Source: Actinomycetospora sp.
Lineage (GTDB): Bacteria > Actinomycetota > Actinomycetes > Mycobacteriales > Pseudonocardiaceae
NCBI GenBank assembly: GCA_029266415.1
Contig: JAQSWW010000030.1
Span: forward strand, 1 to 41,859
Length of the DNA: 41,859 bases
Direction: 5' to 3'
The translations under genes were made by a program, and so were the position numbers. Under the pieces are notes generated by a model that was not told where the DNA came from, searched no databases, and saw only the letters and a list, made by a program, of their open reading frames with translations. This document shows positions 22,212 to 30,970 of the stretch, in pieces. The first letter of the stretch is position 1; each line of letters opens with the position of its first letter.

Positions 22212-23160
22212 GCACCCACGTCGTCGTCGGCGCGTCCGGCGGCATCGGCCGCGCGGTCTGCGCCGACCTGGTCCGCCGGGGTCTGCCCGTGCGCGCGGTG
22301 ACCCGCTCGGAGACGCCGGCCGACGGGGCCGAGGCGCTCGCCGCCGACGCCACCGACCCCGCCGCCATGCGCGCCGCCTGCCGCGACGCCGTCGCCGTGT
22401 ACCACTGCGTGAACCCGCCCTTCGCCTCCTGGCGCGCCGCGTTCCCGGCGGCGACACGGGCGCTGCTGCCGCCGCGGGGGCCGCCGGCGCCCGGCTCGTC
22501 TTCGCCGACGACACCTGGATGTACGGGCGCGTCGACACCCCGATGCGCGAGGACACGACGGTCGCTCCGGTCTCGGGGAAGGGCGTGCTGCGGGCCTGGC
22601 TGGCCGAGATGGTGCTGGCCGCGCACGCCCGGGGCGAGGTCGAGACGGTGATCGGGCGGGCGCCGGAGCTGTGGGGCCCGGGGGTCGAGTCGCTGCTCGC
22701 CGGCGGGATCTTCGCGGCCGCCGCGCAGGGGCGCACCGCCCGTTGGCCCGGGAACCCCGACCTGGCGGTGACCGCCGGCTACACGCCCGACGTCGGTGCC
22801 GCGCTGGTCGAGCTGGCCCTGGGGCCCCCGTCCGCCACGGGGCGCGTGTGGCACACGCCGGTGCCGCCGCCGATCACCGGGCGCGAGTTCGTCGAACAGG
22901 TGTTCCGGGCGGCCGGGCACGCGCCCCGCGTCGGGCGCATCACGCCGCCGATGGTGGCGGCGCTGCGCCTGGTCTCGCCGATCGTGCGCGAGGGCGCGGA
23001 GCTGCTCTACCAGTTCGAGCAGCCGTTCCTGGTCGACGACTCCGCGTTCCGCTCGGTGTTCTCCACAGGGGCCACCGACTGGGACACCGGGATCGCCGCG
23101 ACGCTGGACTGGTACCGCGCCGACCCCGACCGCACGCGCCGCCGGCCGGTGCCGGCGTGA
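22208..23160 (+). pseudogene. NAD-dependent epimerase/dehydratase with one frameshift
   Basis: The first part (STHVVVGASGGIGRAVCADLVRRG to FASWRAAFPAATRAL) and the second (ARLVFADDTWMYGRVDTPMRED to LDWYRADPDRTRRR) together form a complete ~316-residue extended SDR, but in different frames. The shift falls at about 22468-22475 in GCGCTGCTGCCGCCG; adding one C would restore an AAA-type helix. It was the second gene after the monooxygenase (GTGA overlap). The simplicity of the lesion makes a sequencing error as likely as a recent mutation. Confidence 0.82.
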
Positions 23161-23169
23161 TCACCGCGG

Positions 23170-24114
23170 TCAGCGGCCGAGCGGCAGGACGTCGCCGACC
23201 CACGCCGCCTCGACGAGCACCCGCGGGGTGACGAGGCTCGCCGGGATCGGCCGGTCGCCGCCGGGGACCGGCCGGTGGAAGGCCTCCCGCAGCCTCGTCG
23301 GGCTCGGGGCGTCCGGGTCGGCGACGATCGCGGCGAGCGGGCCCACGACGTCCGGCATGAACCTCGGGTGGTGGCGCTGCAACCGGTCGGCGAGGTCGCA
23401 CAGCAGCGAGGTCGCCACGGTCTGGCGCTGCTCGGCGAGCACCGCGACCACCAGGTCGCGGTAGTCGGGCTCGGGCCGGTCGTCGCTCGAGTCGAGGAGG
23501 ACCAGGGACTTGGGCTGCAGGTCGTGGCGGGTGAAGCGCGTGTCGAGCGCCGTGGCGACGAACTCGCTCCCGGCGTAGACGGGCTGCTCCGCGCCTGCCC
23601 GCCAGGCGTCCCCGGCGGCCACGGCGAGGTCGACCATCGCGGCGCCGTCGGCCGCGGTGAACTCCGGGAAGGGCGGCATCGTCCCGATCGCGAGCACCGG
23701 CAGCACGGTCTTCGTCGCCGAGAACCACGTCGGGTGCTCGAGGCACCGCCGTGCGAACCGCGCGGCGCGGTCACGGACGGCCGCGTACTCGGGGCGATCC
23801 GGGGCGAGGTCCTCGGGGCCGATGCGGCCGACGAGCGCGAAGCGGCCCTGGTCCTCCCGCCACCAGGCAAGGGCGTCGCGCCGCACGCCACCCCCGGCGC
23901 TCGGGTCGAGCGGGCCCGCGCCGTCGGTGCGGCAGGAGACGACGGTGCCGTCGCCGAGCGCGATCCCGACCTGGGTGAGGATGACGCCGTCGACCTCCGC
24001 GAGCATCCGGCTCAGGTGGTCGCCGCCCGCGAAGAAGACCAGATCGCCGGCGCGCACCTGGTCCGGCGGGAACTCCGGCACGTCGGCCGAGGTCGGCCGA
24101 TCCGGGTCCACCAT
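23170..24114 (-). CDS. YiiX/YaeF-like permuted NlpC/P60 protein with altered catalytic residues
   Basis: A 314-residue protein. The N-terminus RAGDLVFFAGGDHLSRMLAEVDG...TQVGIALGDGTVVSCR has the arrangement of permuted papain-like amidases (usual AGDLVFF/THVGI...). The later segment VYAGSEFVATALD corresponds to the usual YxCSEFV, where Cys is nucleophile. Here the His is Gln48 and the Cys position is Gly182, so the fold is probably kept without peptidase activity. The C-terminal ~130 residues are helical and unknown. It is convergent with the epimerase pseudogene (9-bp gap) and divergent from tsaD. ATG at 24114 is preferred; longer starts lie in non-conserved Arg/Pro-rich sequence. Confidence 0.6.
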   Translation of the reverse strand: MVDPDRPTSADVPEFPPDQVRAGDLVFFAGGDHLSRMLAEVDGVILTQVGIALGDGTVVSCRTDGAGPLDPSAGGGVRRDALAWWREDQGRFALVGRIGPEDLAPDRPEYAAVRDRAARFARRCLEHPTWFSATKTVLPVLAIGTMPPFPEFTAADGAAMVDLAVAAGDAWRAGAEQPVYAGSEFVATALDTRFTRHDLQPKSLVLLDSSDDRPEPDYRDLVVAVLAEQRQTVATSLLCDLADRLQRHHPRFMPDVVGPLAAIVADPDAPSPTRLREAFHRPVPGGDRPIPASLVTPRVLVEAAWVGDVLPLGR

Positions 24115-24194
24115 GACGGGATGGTGCCACGTGCTCCCGTCACCGGGGAGCCACCGCCGGCGGGGCGGCCGGTCCCACGGAGGACAATGGCCGA

Positions 24195-25250
24195 GTGAGC
24201 ACCCCCCTGGTCCTCGGCATCGAGACGTCGTGCGACGAGACGGGCGTGGGCCTGGTCTCGGGCGGGGTCCTGCTCGGCGACGCGCTGGCCTCGAGCATGG
24301 ACGAGCACGCGCGCTTCGGCGGCGTGGTGCCCGAGGTCGCCGCGCGGGCGCACCTCGAGGCGATGGCACCGATGGTGCGCACCGCACTGCGGCGCGCCGA
24401 GGTCGACCTCGCCGACGTCACCGCCGTCGCGGTCACCGCGGGGCCGGGGCTCTCCCCGGCGCTGCAGGTCGGCCTCGCGGCGGGCAAGGCCTACGCCCTC
24501 GCCGCCGGGGTGCCGCTCTACGCCGTGCACCACCTCGCCGGGCACGCGGCGGTCGACGTCCTCGACCACGGTCCGCTGCCCGAGCGCTGCGTCGCGCTGA
24601 TCGTCTCCGGCGGGCACACCTCGCTGCTGAGCGTCGGCGACCTGGCCCGCGACGAGATCGTGCACCTCGGCGACACCGTCGACGACGCGGCGGGGGAGGC
24701 GTTCGACAAGATCGCGCGGCTGATCGGCCTGCCCTACCCGGGCGGCCCGGCGATCGACCGCGCGGCGCGCGAGGGCGACCCGCACGCCGTCGCCTTCCCG
24801 CGCCCGCTCACCGGACCGTCCGACCCGCCGTGGACGTTCTCGTTCTCGGGGCTCAAGACGGCGGTGGCCCGGTGGGTCGAGGCCCACGACGGGCCCCTCC
24901 CGGTCCCGGACGTGGCGGCGTCGTTCCAGGAGGCCGTGGCCGAGACGCTGGCCCGCAAGGCGGTCGCCGCGTGCGTCGACCAGGGCGCGGACACGCTGCT
25001 GATGGTGGGCGGGGTGGCGGCGAACTCGCGGGTGCGCGGGCTGGTGGAGGAGCGCTGTGCGGCCGCCGGGATCACGCTGCGCGTCCCCCCGATCCGGCTG
25101 TGCACCGACAACGGCGCGATGATCGCGGCGCTCGGCGACCTGCTCGTGCGCGCCGACGTCGAGCCCGACCCGCTCGACGTGGCCGCCGACCCGCGGGCGC
25201 GGCTGACCGGCGCGCTGCTCCACGGCACGCGGGCGTTGTCCGTGGGGTGA
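24195..25250 (+). CDS. tsaD: tRNA N6-adenosine threonylcarbamoyltransferase TsaD
   Basis: A 351-residue Kae1/TsaD enzyme that transfers threonylcarbamoyl to A37 of ANN-decoding tRNAs. It starts [19 protein letters not shown] and has the metal-binding HLAGH (His113, His117), [45 protein letters not shown] and [11 protein letters not shown], followed by the C-terminal Asp in CTDNGAMIA. All expected landmarks are present and the length is normal. The usual neighbours tsaE, tsaB and rimI are not adjacent here. GTG at 24195 is used as start. Confidence 0.97.
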   Translation: MSTPLVLGIETSCDETGVGLVSGGVLLGDALASSMDEHARFGGVVPEVAARAHLEAMAPMVRTALRRAEVDLADVTAVAVTAGPGLSPALQVGLAAGKAYALAAGVPLYAVHHLAGHAAVDVLDHGPLPERCVALIVSGGHTSLLSVGDLARDEIVHLGDTVDDAAGEAFDKIARLIGLPYPGGPAIDRAAREGDPHAVAFPRPLTGPSDPPWTFSFSGLKTAVARWVEAHDGPLPVPDVAASFQEAVAETLARKAVAACVDQGADTLLMVGGVAANSRVRGLVEERCAAAGITLRVPPIRLCTDNGAMIAALGDLLVRADVEPDPLDVAADPRARLTGALLHGTRALSVG

Positions 25251-25290
25251 ACGGCACCTGTCGGACCCCTCACGTCGGCACCCCGGCGGA

Positions 25291-25306
25291 GGCCCGCTAC
25301 CGGGCC
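25291..25306. terminator. Possible hairpin between tsaD and the PP2C gene
   Basis: GGCCCG-CTAC-CGGGCC lies in the 99-bp gap between these convergent genes. It is short and lacks a T-tract, so the assignment depends on location. Confidence 0.35.
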
Positions 25307-25349
25307 GTGACCCCGGCCCACCTCGCTGCCCGCACGCCCCGGGAGGAGC

Positions 25350-26309
25350 TCACGTGCGGGCCGGGGTGACGGCGAGCAGGATCGCGGTGGCGTTGTCGTG
25401 CCCGCCCTCGTCGAGCGCGGCGTCGACCAGGGCCTTCGCCCCGGCGTGCACGGCGTCCGCGTCGGACGGGGTGGTGGCGGTGCCCAGGGCGGCGGCGAGC
25501 ACCGCGGGGTCGGGCAGGTGGTTCCACACCCCGTCGCTGCAGAGCAGCAGCGTCCCGGAGTCGTCGAGCACCCAGTTGCGGTGGCGCGCGAGGACGTCGG
25601 GCGCGTCGGCGGCGAGCCAGCGGGTGATGACGTGTGCGCGGGGGTCGGTCAGCGCGTCGTCCTCGCCGACGATGCCGGCGGCCACCATCTCCGCGGCCCA
25701 CGAGTCGTCCTCGGTCAGCGCCGCCGAGTCCTCCGGCGCCGCCGGGCTCAGCCAGTAGGCGCGGCTGTCGCCCACCCAGGTCACCACGGCGCGCTCGCCG
25801 TCGAGGACCGCGGCGACGTAGGTGCAGGCCGGGGCGGCACCGGCGCCCGGCGCGAGCGCGGCGACGGCCCCGCGCGCGGCGTCGACCATCGTGGCCGCGG
25901 CGTCGTCGAGGTCCTGCCCGGCGACCAGCGCCTCCTGCCCGGCGGCGACGGCGACGTCGCAGGCGGTGCGCGAGGCGGTGGCCCCGCCGGGCACCGACGC
26001 GACGCCGTCACAGACCACGGCGACGACGGCCGCGGCGCCCGCCGCGGTGGTGACGCGCTCCAGGGCGAAGGCGTCCTCGTTGCGCCGGCGCTTGTGGCCG
26101 CGGTCGGTGACGCCGGCCCCGAGCACCACGAGCCCCTCGACCCCGGCGCCCGGCGCCTCGAGGACCTCCTCGGCGTGGTCGACCCCGGCGGCGCGGTGCC
26201 CGCAGGACGTGCAGCGGGCGTCCTCCCCGGTGATGGGCTCCCCGCAGGCGCCGCAGGCCCCCGGAGACACAGACGGGGACGGCGAGGCGGACGCGGGCTC
26301 GATCGGCAC
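25350..26309 (-). CDS. PP2C-type Ser/Thr phosphatase with N-terminal zinc ribbon
   Basis: A 319-residue cytosolic phosphatase. An N-terminal CxxC-x10-CxxC zinc ribbon (Cys19, 22, 33, 36) is followed by a PP2C domain with DRGHKRRRNEDAF, VVCDGVASVPGG, WVGDSRAYWL, LLCSDGVWNHL and GGHDNATAILL; the metal-binding Asp residues are present. It would dephosphorylate Ser/Thr-phosphoproteins, plausibly including targets of the kinase encoded 1.7 kb upstream on the same strand. GGGAG six bases before GTG 26309 supports the start. The ribbon may bind a partner; its role is unknown. Confidence 0.93.
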   Translation of the reverse strand: MPIEPASASPSPSVSPGACGACGEPITGEDARCTSCGHRAAGVDHAEEVLEAPGAGVEGLVVLGAGVTDRGHKRRRNEDAFALERVTTAAGAAAVVAVVCDGVASVPGGATASRTACDVAVAAGQEALVAGQDLDDAAATMVDAARGAVAALAPGAGAAPACTYVAAVLDGERAVVTWVGDSRAYWLSPAAPEDSAALTEDDSWAAEMVAAGIVGEDDALTDPRAHVITRWLAADAPDVLARHRNWVLDDSGTLLLCSDGVWNHLPDPAVLAAALGTATTPSDADAVHAGAKALVDAALDEGGHDNATAILLAVTPART

Positions 26310-26319
26310 GGGGGACTCC

Positions 26320-27360
26320 CTACACCCTCGGACCCGGCTGGGCACGGTCGACGCGTCGGTGGCCGGGGTGCGTTCCGTCCGACGGGCGGGCACCGGCGAC
26401 GACCTCGTCCCCGGAACGGTCCCGGCGCTCGATCGTCCGCCGGTGGGCACGCACCGCCGCGGTCGCCGCCGCGACCTCGGCCTCGGCGACGTCGAGCTCC
26501 GCCTCGACGCCGTCGGGCAGGGCGCGCAGGGCGTCGACACGGGCCGGGGGAGCGGCGTGCTGGTCCCCGCGGGCCACCCCTACCGCGGCCGCCCGCGCGG
26601 CGGTCTCCTCGGCCTCCAGCACGTCGAGGGCCTCGGCGAGCCGCCGGCGCCGGGCGGGGCGGTCGTCGCGGGCGGGCGGCGGGCCGGCGGGGTCGTCGCG
26701 CAGCGCGCGGACCCGGTCGGTGAGCGCGATGAGCACCGCCGGTTCGACGGGGCGCCGGGGGTCGTGGACCAGGAGGTCGGTGAGCACCCCGCGACGCACG
26801 GCGGTCACGGCCTCGCGCGCGTCCTCGACGGCCGCACGCCGGGCGGCGTCGCGGGCCTCGTCGAGCGCGGCGTCGAGCGGGTCGAGCACGACGGCCACGG
26901 CCTCCCACACCGCGACCGCCCGCGCCGCCTCCGTCCACACCGCGGCGTACGCGGCACGGACGCGGGCGAGCAGCGTCGCGGGCGTGAGCCGGCGCGCCAC
27001 GACGGGCCCGTCGGGCAGACCGCGCCGGGGTGCCGGCACGGCCTCCTCGACCAGCACCGACGGGCCGCGCAGCAGACGGACGACCGCCGCGGTCTCCGTG
27101 GTGCTCGGGCGGGGGTGTGCGCCGCGGGCGGCCCGGGCCCGGGCGACGACGTCGCGGTGGCGGGCGAGGTCGGCGTGCATGGCCGCGACCGTGGCGATCA
27201 GCTCGTCGCGGCGGCGCGCGGACTCGCCGGTCAGCGGCGCGGTGCGCAGGAACCGCAGGCCTGCGTGCTCCTCGAGCGCGAGCAGGGACGCCGCCGCGTC
27301 GCGGTCGGCGGCCTCGACCGCGCGGAGCAGGACGTCGGGCCCGGGCACCGGGCGACTCAT
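26320..27360 (-). CDS. Helical protein of the kinase/phosphatase block
   Basis: A 346-residue Ala/Arg/Glu-rich protein with long predicted helices and likely coiled coils, no membrane segment, and no family I recognise. Its stop is 10 bp before the PP2C start, which suggests co-transcription, and it lies between the PemK-like gene and the phosphatase. A scaffold or kinase/phosphatase substrate role is only a guess. ATG 27360 is preferred over an upstream ATG at 27414 that adds an Arg-rich, non-structured stretch. Confidence 0.7.
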   Translation of the reverse strand: MSRPVPGPDVLLRAVEAADRDAAASLLALEEHAGLRFLRTAPLTGESARRRDELIATVAAMHADLARHRDVVARARAARGAHPRPSTTETAAVVRLLRGPSVLVEEAVPAPRRGLPDGPVVARRLTPATLLARVRAAYAAVWTEAARAVAVWEAVAVVLDPLDAALDEARDAARRAAVEDAREAVTAVRRGVLTDLLVHDPRRPVEPAVLIALTDRVRALRDDPAGPPPARDDRPARRRRLAEALDVLEAEETAARAAAVGVARGDQHAAPPARVDALRALPDGVEAELDVAEAEVAAATAAVRAHRRTIERRDRSGDEVVAGARPSDGTHPGHRRVDRAQPGPRV

Positions 27361-27489
27361 CGCCGTGTCCCGGACGCGGCGTGCGGGGCTGCGAGCACGG
27401 GCGCCCCCCTCCACCGGTGGTCCCGGCCGGGCCGGGTCGGTGTCGGCGAATCTAGCCGTTCGGCGCGGCCCGTGGGGCCGAGCAGGAGG

Positions 27490-28005
27490 TCAGCGCCAGC
27501 CGTAGTCGGTGCGCAGCGCGGCCGCGACGTGCTCGAACCGGTCGGCGGGCATCACCGCGCCCTCGCGGCGGATGCCGTGCTCGGGGATCTCCAGCACGCG
27601 GTCGAGGCGGACGAAGGACTCGCGGCCCTCCCGGTCCCAGGCGCCCGCCCCGACGCCCACCCAGTGCGTGTCGTCGCGCCGGTGCTCCTGGCTGGAGAGC
27701 ATGAGCCCGAGCAGGTCGCCGCGGCCGCGCGCGACCACGAGCACGGGCCGGTCCTTGCCCTGCGAGGCGTCCTCCTCGAACGGGACCCAGGTCCACACGA
27801 CCTCGCCGGGATCGGCGGCACCGTCGAGGTCGGGCTGGTAGCTGATCGTGCGGGCCCGGTCGCGCGCCGGGGCGGTGCGCACCCCGCCCGCCGGTGCCGC
27901 GGCGCCGCCGTTCCCGCGGCCTCCCGACCGGCCGTCGGCCTGCTTGTTCAGCAGGTCGAGCCCGGCCTGCAGTGCCCGTCCCACGAGGTCCCGGAATCCC
28001 GCCAC
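27490..28005 (-). CDS. PemK/MazF-like domain protein
   Basis: A 171-residue protein. Residues ~65-170 form a PemK-like barrel: PGEVVWTWVPFEEDASQGKDRPVLVVARG, then LLGLMLSSQEHRRDD and VRLDRVLEIPEHGIRREGAVMPADRFEHV. The N-terminal 60 residues are linker-like (Gly/Ala-rich). There is no antitoxin gene beside it, and its neighbours are signalling genes, so a regular toxin function is doubtful; such solitary PemK-like proteins are frequent in actinobacteria. ATG at 28005. Gaps of 52 bp to the kinase and 129 bp to the helical gene suggest one minus-strand unit. Confidence 0.8.
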   Translation of the reverse strand: MAGFRDLVGRALQAGLDLLNKQADGRSGGRGNGGAAAPAGGVRTAPARDRARTISYQPDLDGAADPGEVVWTWVPFEEDASQGKDRPVLVVARGRGDLLGLMLSSQEHRRDDTHWVGVGAGAWDREGRESFVRLDRVLEIPEHGIRREGAVMPADRFEHVAAALRTDYGWR

Positions 28006-28057
28006 GGGTGCAGCATGCCCGGGACGCCGTCCGGGGTCCGGACGGGGTCCGCGGTGG

Positions 28058-29875
28058 TCAGCCGCCGAGCGCCTCGAGCAGCCGGGTGGTGCGGCGCTCG
28101 CCGGCGTCCGCCGCGCTGGTGGTGCTGCTGCTGGTGCTGGTGGTGGGGCTGGCCGGCGTGGTGGTCTTCTCCTCGGCCGGGGTCGTCGATGCGGCCGGGG
28201 TCGTCGATGCGGCCGGGGTCGTCGATGCGGCCGGGGTCGTCGATGCGGCCGGGGTCGTCGATGCGGGTGGGGTCGTCGATGCGGGTGGCGCGGTGGTCTC
28301 GCTCGGCTCGGTCGTCCCGGTCTCGGTCCCGGTCGGCAGCGGCCCGGTCGGCAGCGACGGCAGCTGCACCGTCGGCAGCGGCAGCTCCGACAGCCTCGGC
28401 AGGAGGGGCTGGGCGCTCCGGGTGGTCGGCGAGCTCGACCCGGTGGGCGGCGTCGAGCTCGACGGAGACGTGGACGACGTGGACGACGGCGGCCGCGTCG
28501 ACGTCGACGACGGGGCGCGGGACGCCGTGGCGGACCCGCCGTCCGTGCTCGGCGCGGTGGCCGCGTGGTGGCTCGGCGCCTCGCGCTCGCTGCGCGGGGA
28601 GCGGGACGTGACCGGCCGGGCCTCGCGCGACGAGTCGCCCCGGTCGGCGGTGGCGTCCGACGCGCCGGTGTCGGGGCCGGCCAGGGCGCCGGCGCCCGGG
28701 TCGGCGACCTCGGCCGTCGGCGGCGCCACGGTGGCCGACGGCGGGGCGGTGGCCGACACGCTGTCGACCGTCCACGCCGAGGCGACGACGACGCCGCCGG
28801 CGAGCAGGACGGCCGCGGCGATGGAGGCGACCACGGCCAGCCCGCCGGCCTCGGCGATGCCCGCCCGACGGCGCCGCGGGGTCCCGTCCGGGAGCTCGGC
28901 CGCCGGCGCCTCGGGTTCGGGGGACGGGAGCCCGACCCGGGCGGCCTCCACGGTGCCCGCGGCCGCGCCCACGCCGGCGAGGCTGTCGGTGGCCGGGTCC
29001 GGCACGGCGCACGCCAGGCCCGTGCCCGCCACCGGGGCGACCGCCGTCAAGGGCGTCACGGTCTCCGCGGCGAGCGCGGCGCGGCGCAGGCCCACGCACA
29101 CCTTGTCGGCGGCGGGGCGGTCGGCGGGGTCGTCCGCGGTCATGGCCTCGAGCAGTGCGACGACCTCGGCGTCGAGCCCCTCGGGCATGCCGGGCCGGTG
29201 CTCGAGGCGCGCGCGGGCCGCGGCCAGCGGCGAGCCGTCGTAGGCCGGGCGGGCGGTGAGCGCCTCGATCATCACCAGGCCGAGCGCGTACACGTCGGCG
29301 GGCGGGCCGACGGCGTCGCCCCGGACCTGCTCGGGTGCGAGGTAGGGCGCGGACCCGACGACGATGCCGGTGTCGGTGATGCGCGGCGCGTCGGCCACCA
29401 GGGCCACGCCGAAGTCGGAGAGGTGGGCGCGCCCGTCGGCGTCGAAGAGCACGTTGCGCGGGGTGACGTCGCGGTGCAGCACGCCGGCGCGGTGGACGTG
29501 GGCGAGCCCGTCGGCCACCGACGCCACGGCCAGCAGCGTCTCGGTGACGTGCAGCGGGCCGTCGGCGAGCCGGTCGACCAGGTTGCCGCCCTCGAGCAGC
29601 GACATGACGACGAACGCACGGCCGTCGTGCGAGCCCATGTCGAAGACCGGCACGAGGCTCGGGTGGTCGAGCGAGGCCATCAGCGCGACCTCGCGCTCGA
29701 TGCGCGGGTCGTCGGCGACCGGGAAGATCTTCACCGCGGCGTCGCGGTCGAGGAGCAGGTCGTGCGCGCGGTAGACCTCGGAGCACGTGCCCCGGCCGAT
29801 CAGCTCACCGAGGGCGAACCGCTGACCCAGCCGTGCGGGTAATGGCCCGGGCGCGGACGATCGGCTCCCCCCCAT
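28058..29875 (-). CDS. Membrane Ser/Thr protein kinase with Thr/Pro-rich extracellular tail
   Basis: A 605-residue receptor-like kinase. Kinase domain ~17-265: glycine loop IGRGTCSEVYRA, Lys49 (AAVKIF), HRDVTPRN (134-141), DFG (154-156) and APEQ. The HRDxK Lys is Thr138, an uncommon substitution. One transmembrane helix at ~344-367 follows an Arg cluster; the remainder is low-complexity Ser/Thr/Pro, including six TTPAAS-like repeats, without PASTA domains. It would sense the cell wall or surface and signal inside. First gene of the minus block, with GGAGGGAGG before the ATG at 29875. Confidence 0.92.
   Translation of the reverse strand: MGGSRSSAPGPLPARLGQRFALGELIGRGTCSEVYRAHDLLLDRDAAVKIFPVADDPRIEREVALMASLDHPSLVPVFDMGSHDGRAFVVMSLLEGGNLVDRLADGPLHVTETLLAVASVADGLAHVHRAGVLHRDVTPRNVLFDADGRAHLSDFGVALVADAPRITDTGIVVGSAPYLAPEQVRGDAVGPPADVYALGLVMIEALTARPAYDGSPLAAARARLEHRPGMPEGLDAEVVALLEAMTADDPADRPAADKVCVGLRRAALAAETVTPLTAVAPVAGTGLACAVPDPATDSLAGVGAAAGTVEAARVGLPSPEPEAPAAELPDGTPRRRRAGIAEAGGLAVVASIAAAVLLAGGVVVASAWTVDSVSATAPPSATVAPPTAEVADPGAGALAGPDTGASDATADRGDSSREARPVTSRSPRSEREAPSHHAATAPSTDGGSATASRAPSSTSTRPPSSTSSTSPSSSTPPTGSSSPTTRSAQPLLPRLSELPLPTVQLPSLPTGPLPTGTETGTTEPSETTAPPASTTPPASTTPAASTTPAASTTPAASTTPAASTTPAEEKTTTPASPTTSTSSSTTSAADAGERRTTRLLEALGG
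28176..28283. repeat. 18-bp tandem repeat in the kinase gene
   Basis: Five exact copies of GCCGGGGTCGTCGATGCG and one copy with GGT for GCC lie head to tail (28176-28283). On the coding strand they encode TTPAAS-type hexapeptides in the extracellular tail. Copy number is expected to vary between strains and is easily miscounted by short-read assembly. Confidence 0.95.
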
Positions 29876-30177
29876 GAGCTCGCCTCCCTCCGCACCGGCA
29901 ACGTCATCTTCTCACTCCCGGTACCCGGATCGGGCCACAAGGACATACCGAGTCCACGAATTCGGGTGATGGTCGGCACCGGTTCGGCCGGCCGTCGCCC
30001 GCTCACCGCCCCTACCGGGTGACGTTCGGCGCACGGATGCCGCGGGCGCGTCGGCAGCGTTGACAGAAATTGCAGTGGCGAGTAGAACTTCGGGACGTTC
30101 CTCCTGCTCACGGGCAGGATCGGGACGACAACGCAGAGTACGAGCAGAGCACGAACGCAAGGACGCGAACGGAAGCC
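29876..30177. other. 302-bp divergent intergenic region between kinase and MerR genes
   Basis: No gene is seen. The region holds the kinase ribosome site (GGAGGGAGG, minus strand), a candidate plus-strand promoter, and lower-GC DNA with AGAAATTGCA and TAGAACTT that contrasts with its surroundings. The kinase promoter itself is not obvious; GGTATGT near 29947 (minus) is a weak -10 candidate. Confidence 0.5.
30060..30088 (+). promoter_or_regulatory. Promoter of the MerR/Cys-rich protein pair
   Basis: TTGACA at 30060-30065 and TAGAAC at 30083-30088 are separated by 17 bp. Start would be near 30095, leaving a leader of about 83 nt before GTG 30178. Confidence 0.55.
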
Positions 30178-30654
30178 GTGGGCGCCGAGAGCCTCGACGA
30201 CGAGGACACCCCCGCACTGACCACCGGTCGGGCGGCGGAGTTCCTCGGGGTGCGACCGGCGTTCCTCCGGAGTCTCGACGCGGGCCGCATCCTCCGCCCG
30301 GAGCGCTCCTCGGGCGGGCACCGGCGCTGGTCGCGCCGGCAGCTGGCCCTCGCCGCCCGGATCCGCGAGCTCTTCGACGAGGGGCTGACCCTCACCGCGG
30401 CCGCGATGGTCGTGTCCCTGCAGGACGAGGTGGCCCTGGTCACGCGCGAGCGCGACCAGGCCCACGACGAGCTCGACCGCGCCCGCCGCGACCTGTCGCG
30501 GGCACGGCGCGAGCTCGCCGCGGCCCGGGGCGAGCCCATCGCTCTCCACGGGCCGTCCGCGCGCGTCCACCACGCACGCGGACCCGGAGTGCCCACGACC
30601 GCTCTTCGACCGCCCTTCACGACACCTCCACCTCAACGGACTCCCTCCACATGA
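30178..30654 (+). CDS. MerR/BldC-like DNA-binding protein
   Basis: A 158-residue protein. The MerR-type helix-turn-helix is ALTTGRAAEFLGVRPAFLRSLDAGRILRPERSSGGHRRWSRRQL; a helical coiled coil (VALVTRERDQAHDELDRARRDLSRARREL) follows, then a short Pro-rich tail. The GGHRRWS wing is typical of actinobacterial BldC/HspR-like regulators, not metal-sensing MerR. The GTG at 30178 has GGAAG just upstream; an ATG at 30070 would add 36 residues and include the promoter region. Its stop overlaps the ATG of the next gene (ATGA). Targets are unknown. Confidence 0.82.
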   Translation: MGAESLDDEDTPALTTGRAAEFLGVRPAFLRSLDAGRILRPERSSGGHRRWSRRQLALAARIRELFDEGLTLTAAAMVVSLQDEVALVTRERDQAHDELDRARRDLSRARRELAAARGEPIALHGPSARVHHARGPGVPTTALRPPFTTPPPQRTPST

Positions 30655-30845
30655 AGCTCATCGACCACCGCCGTTCCCACCGACCCGTGCTCCGCGCCCC
30701 GATCCCGCCGTCGCTGGCGCGGGTCCCGCTCGTGGACCTCTGCACGTGCCGCCACGCCCGCGAGTCGCACGAGCACTACTACGCCGGCGACCACTGCGCG
30801 CAGTGCGAGTGCGCCCACTACCGCCGCTGGCAGCCCCGGGTCTGA
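30651..30845 (+). CDS. Cys-rich 64-residue miniprotein
   Basis: A 64-residue protein with the motif LCTCRHARESHEHYYAGDHCAQCECAHYRRW: five Cys and several His that could bind zinc. Similar CxC...SHEHY...CxxCxC miniproteins are frequent in actinobacterial genomes and are uncharacterised. The ATG overlaps the MerR stop, so the two are translationally coupled. A 30-bp perfect palindrome 23 bp after its stop ends the unit. Confidence 0.78.
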   Translation: MKLIDHRRSHRPVLRAPIPPSLARVPLVDLCTCRHARESHEHYYAGDHCAQCECAHYRRWQPRV

Positions 30846-30868
30846 CCCGCACGCGGTCCCGCGCCGAC

Positions 30869-30898
30869 GGCCCCGCCACCTCCGGAGGTGGCGGGGCC
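30869..30898 (+). terminator. 30-bp perfect palindrome terminator
   Basis: GGCCCCGCCACC-TCCGGA-GGTGGCGGGGCC is a perfect GC-rich stem 23 bp after the miniprotein stop. It separates that unit from the next co-directional gene. No T-tract follows. Confidence 0.85.
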
Positions 30899-30970
30899 GC
30901 CGTGCGTCTGAGGCCCAGGACACCGCTCACCACACGGACAGCCGCGAGACCGGCACCTACCCTGGGTGAG

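Noticed and set aside
27490-28005. Toxin-antitoxin system
   Set aside because: The PemK-like domain has a long linker, no adjoining antitoxin gene and signalling neighbours; calling it a toxin is not supported.
28058-29875. Long frames on the strand opposite the kinase and across the ATPase
   Set aside because: They are Arg/Pro/Gly-rich or repeat-derived mirror frames typical of high-GC DNA, without domain motifs or ribosome sites.
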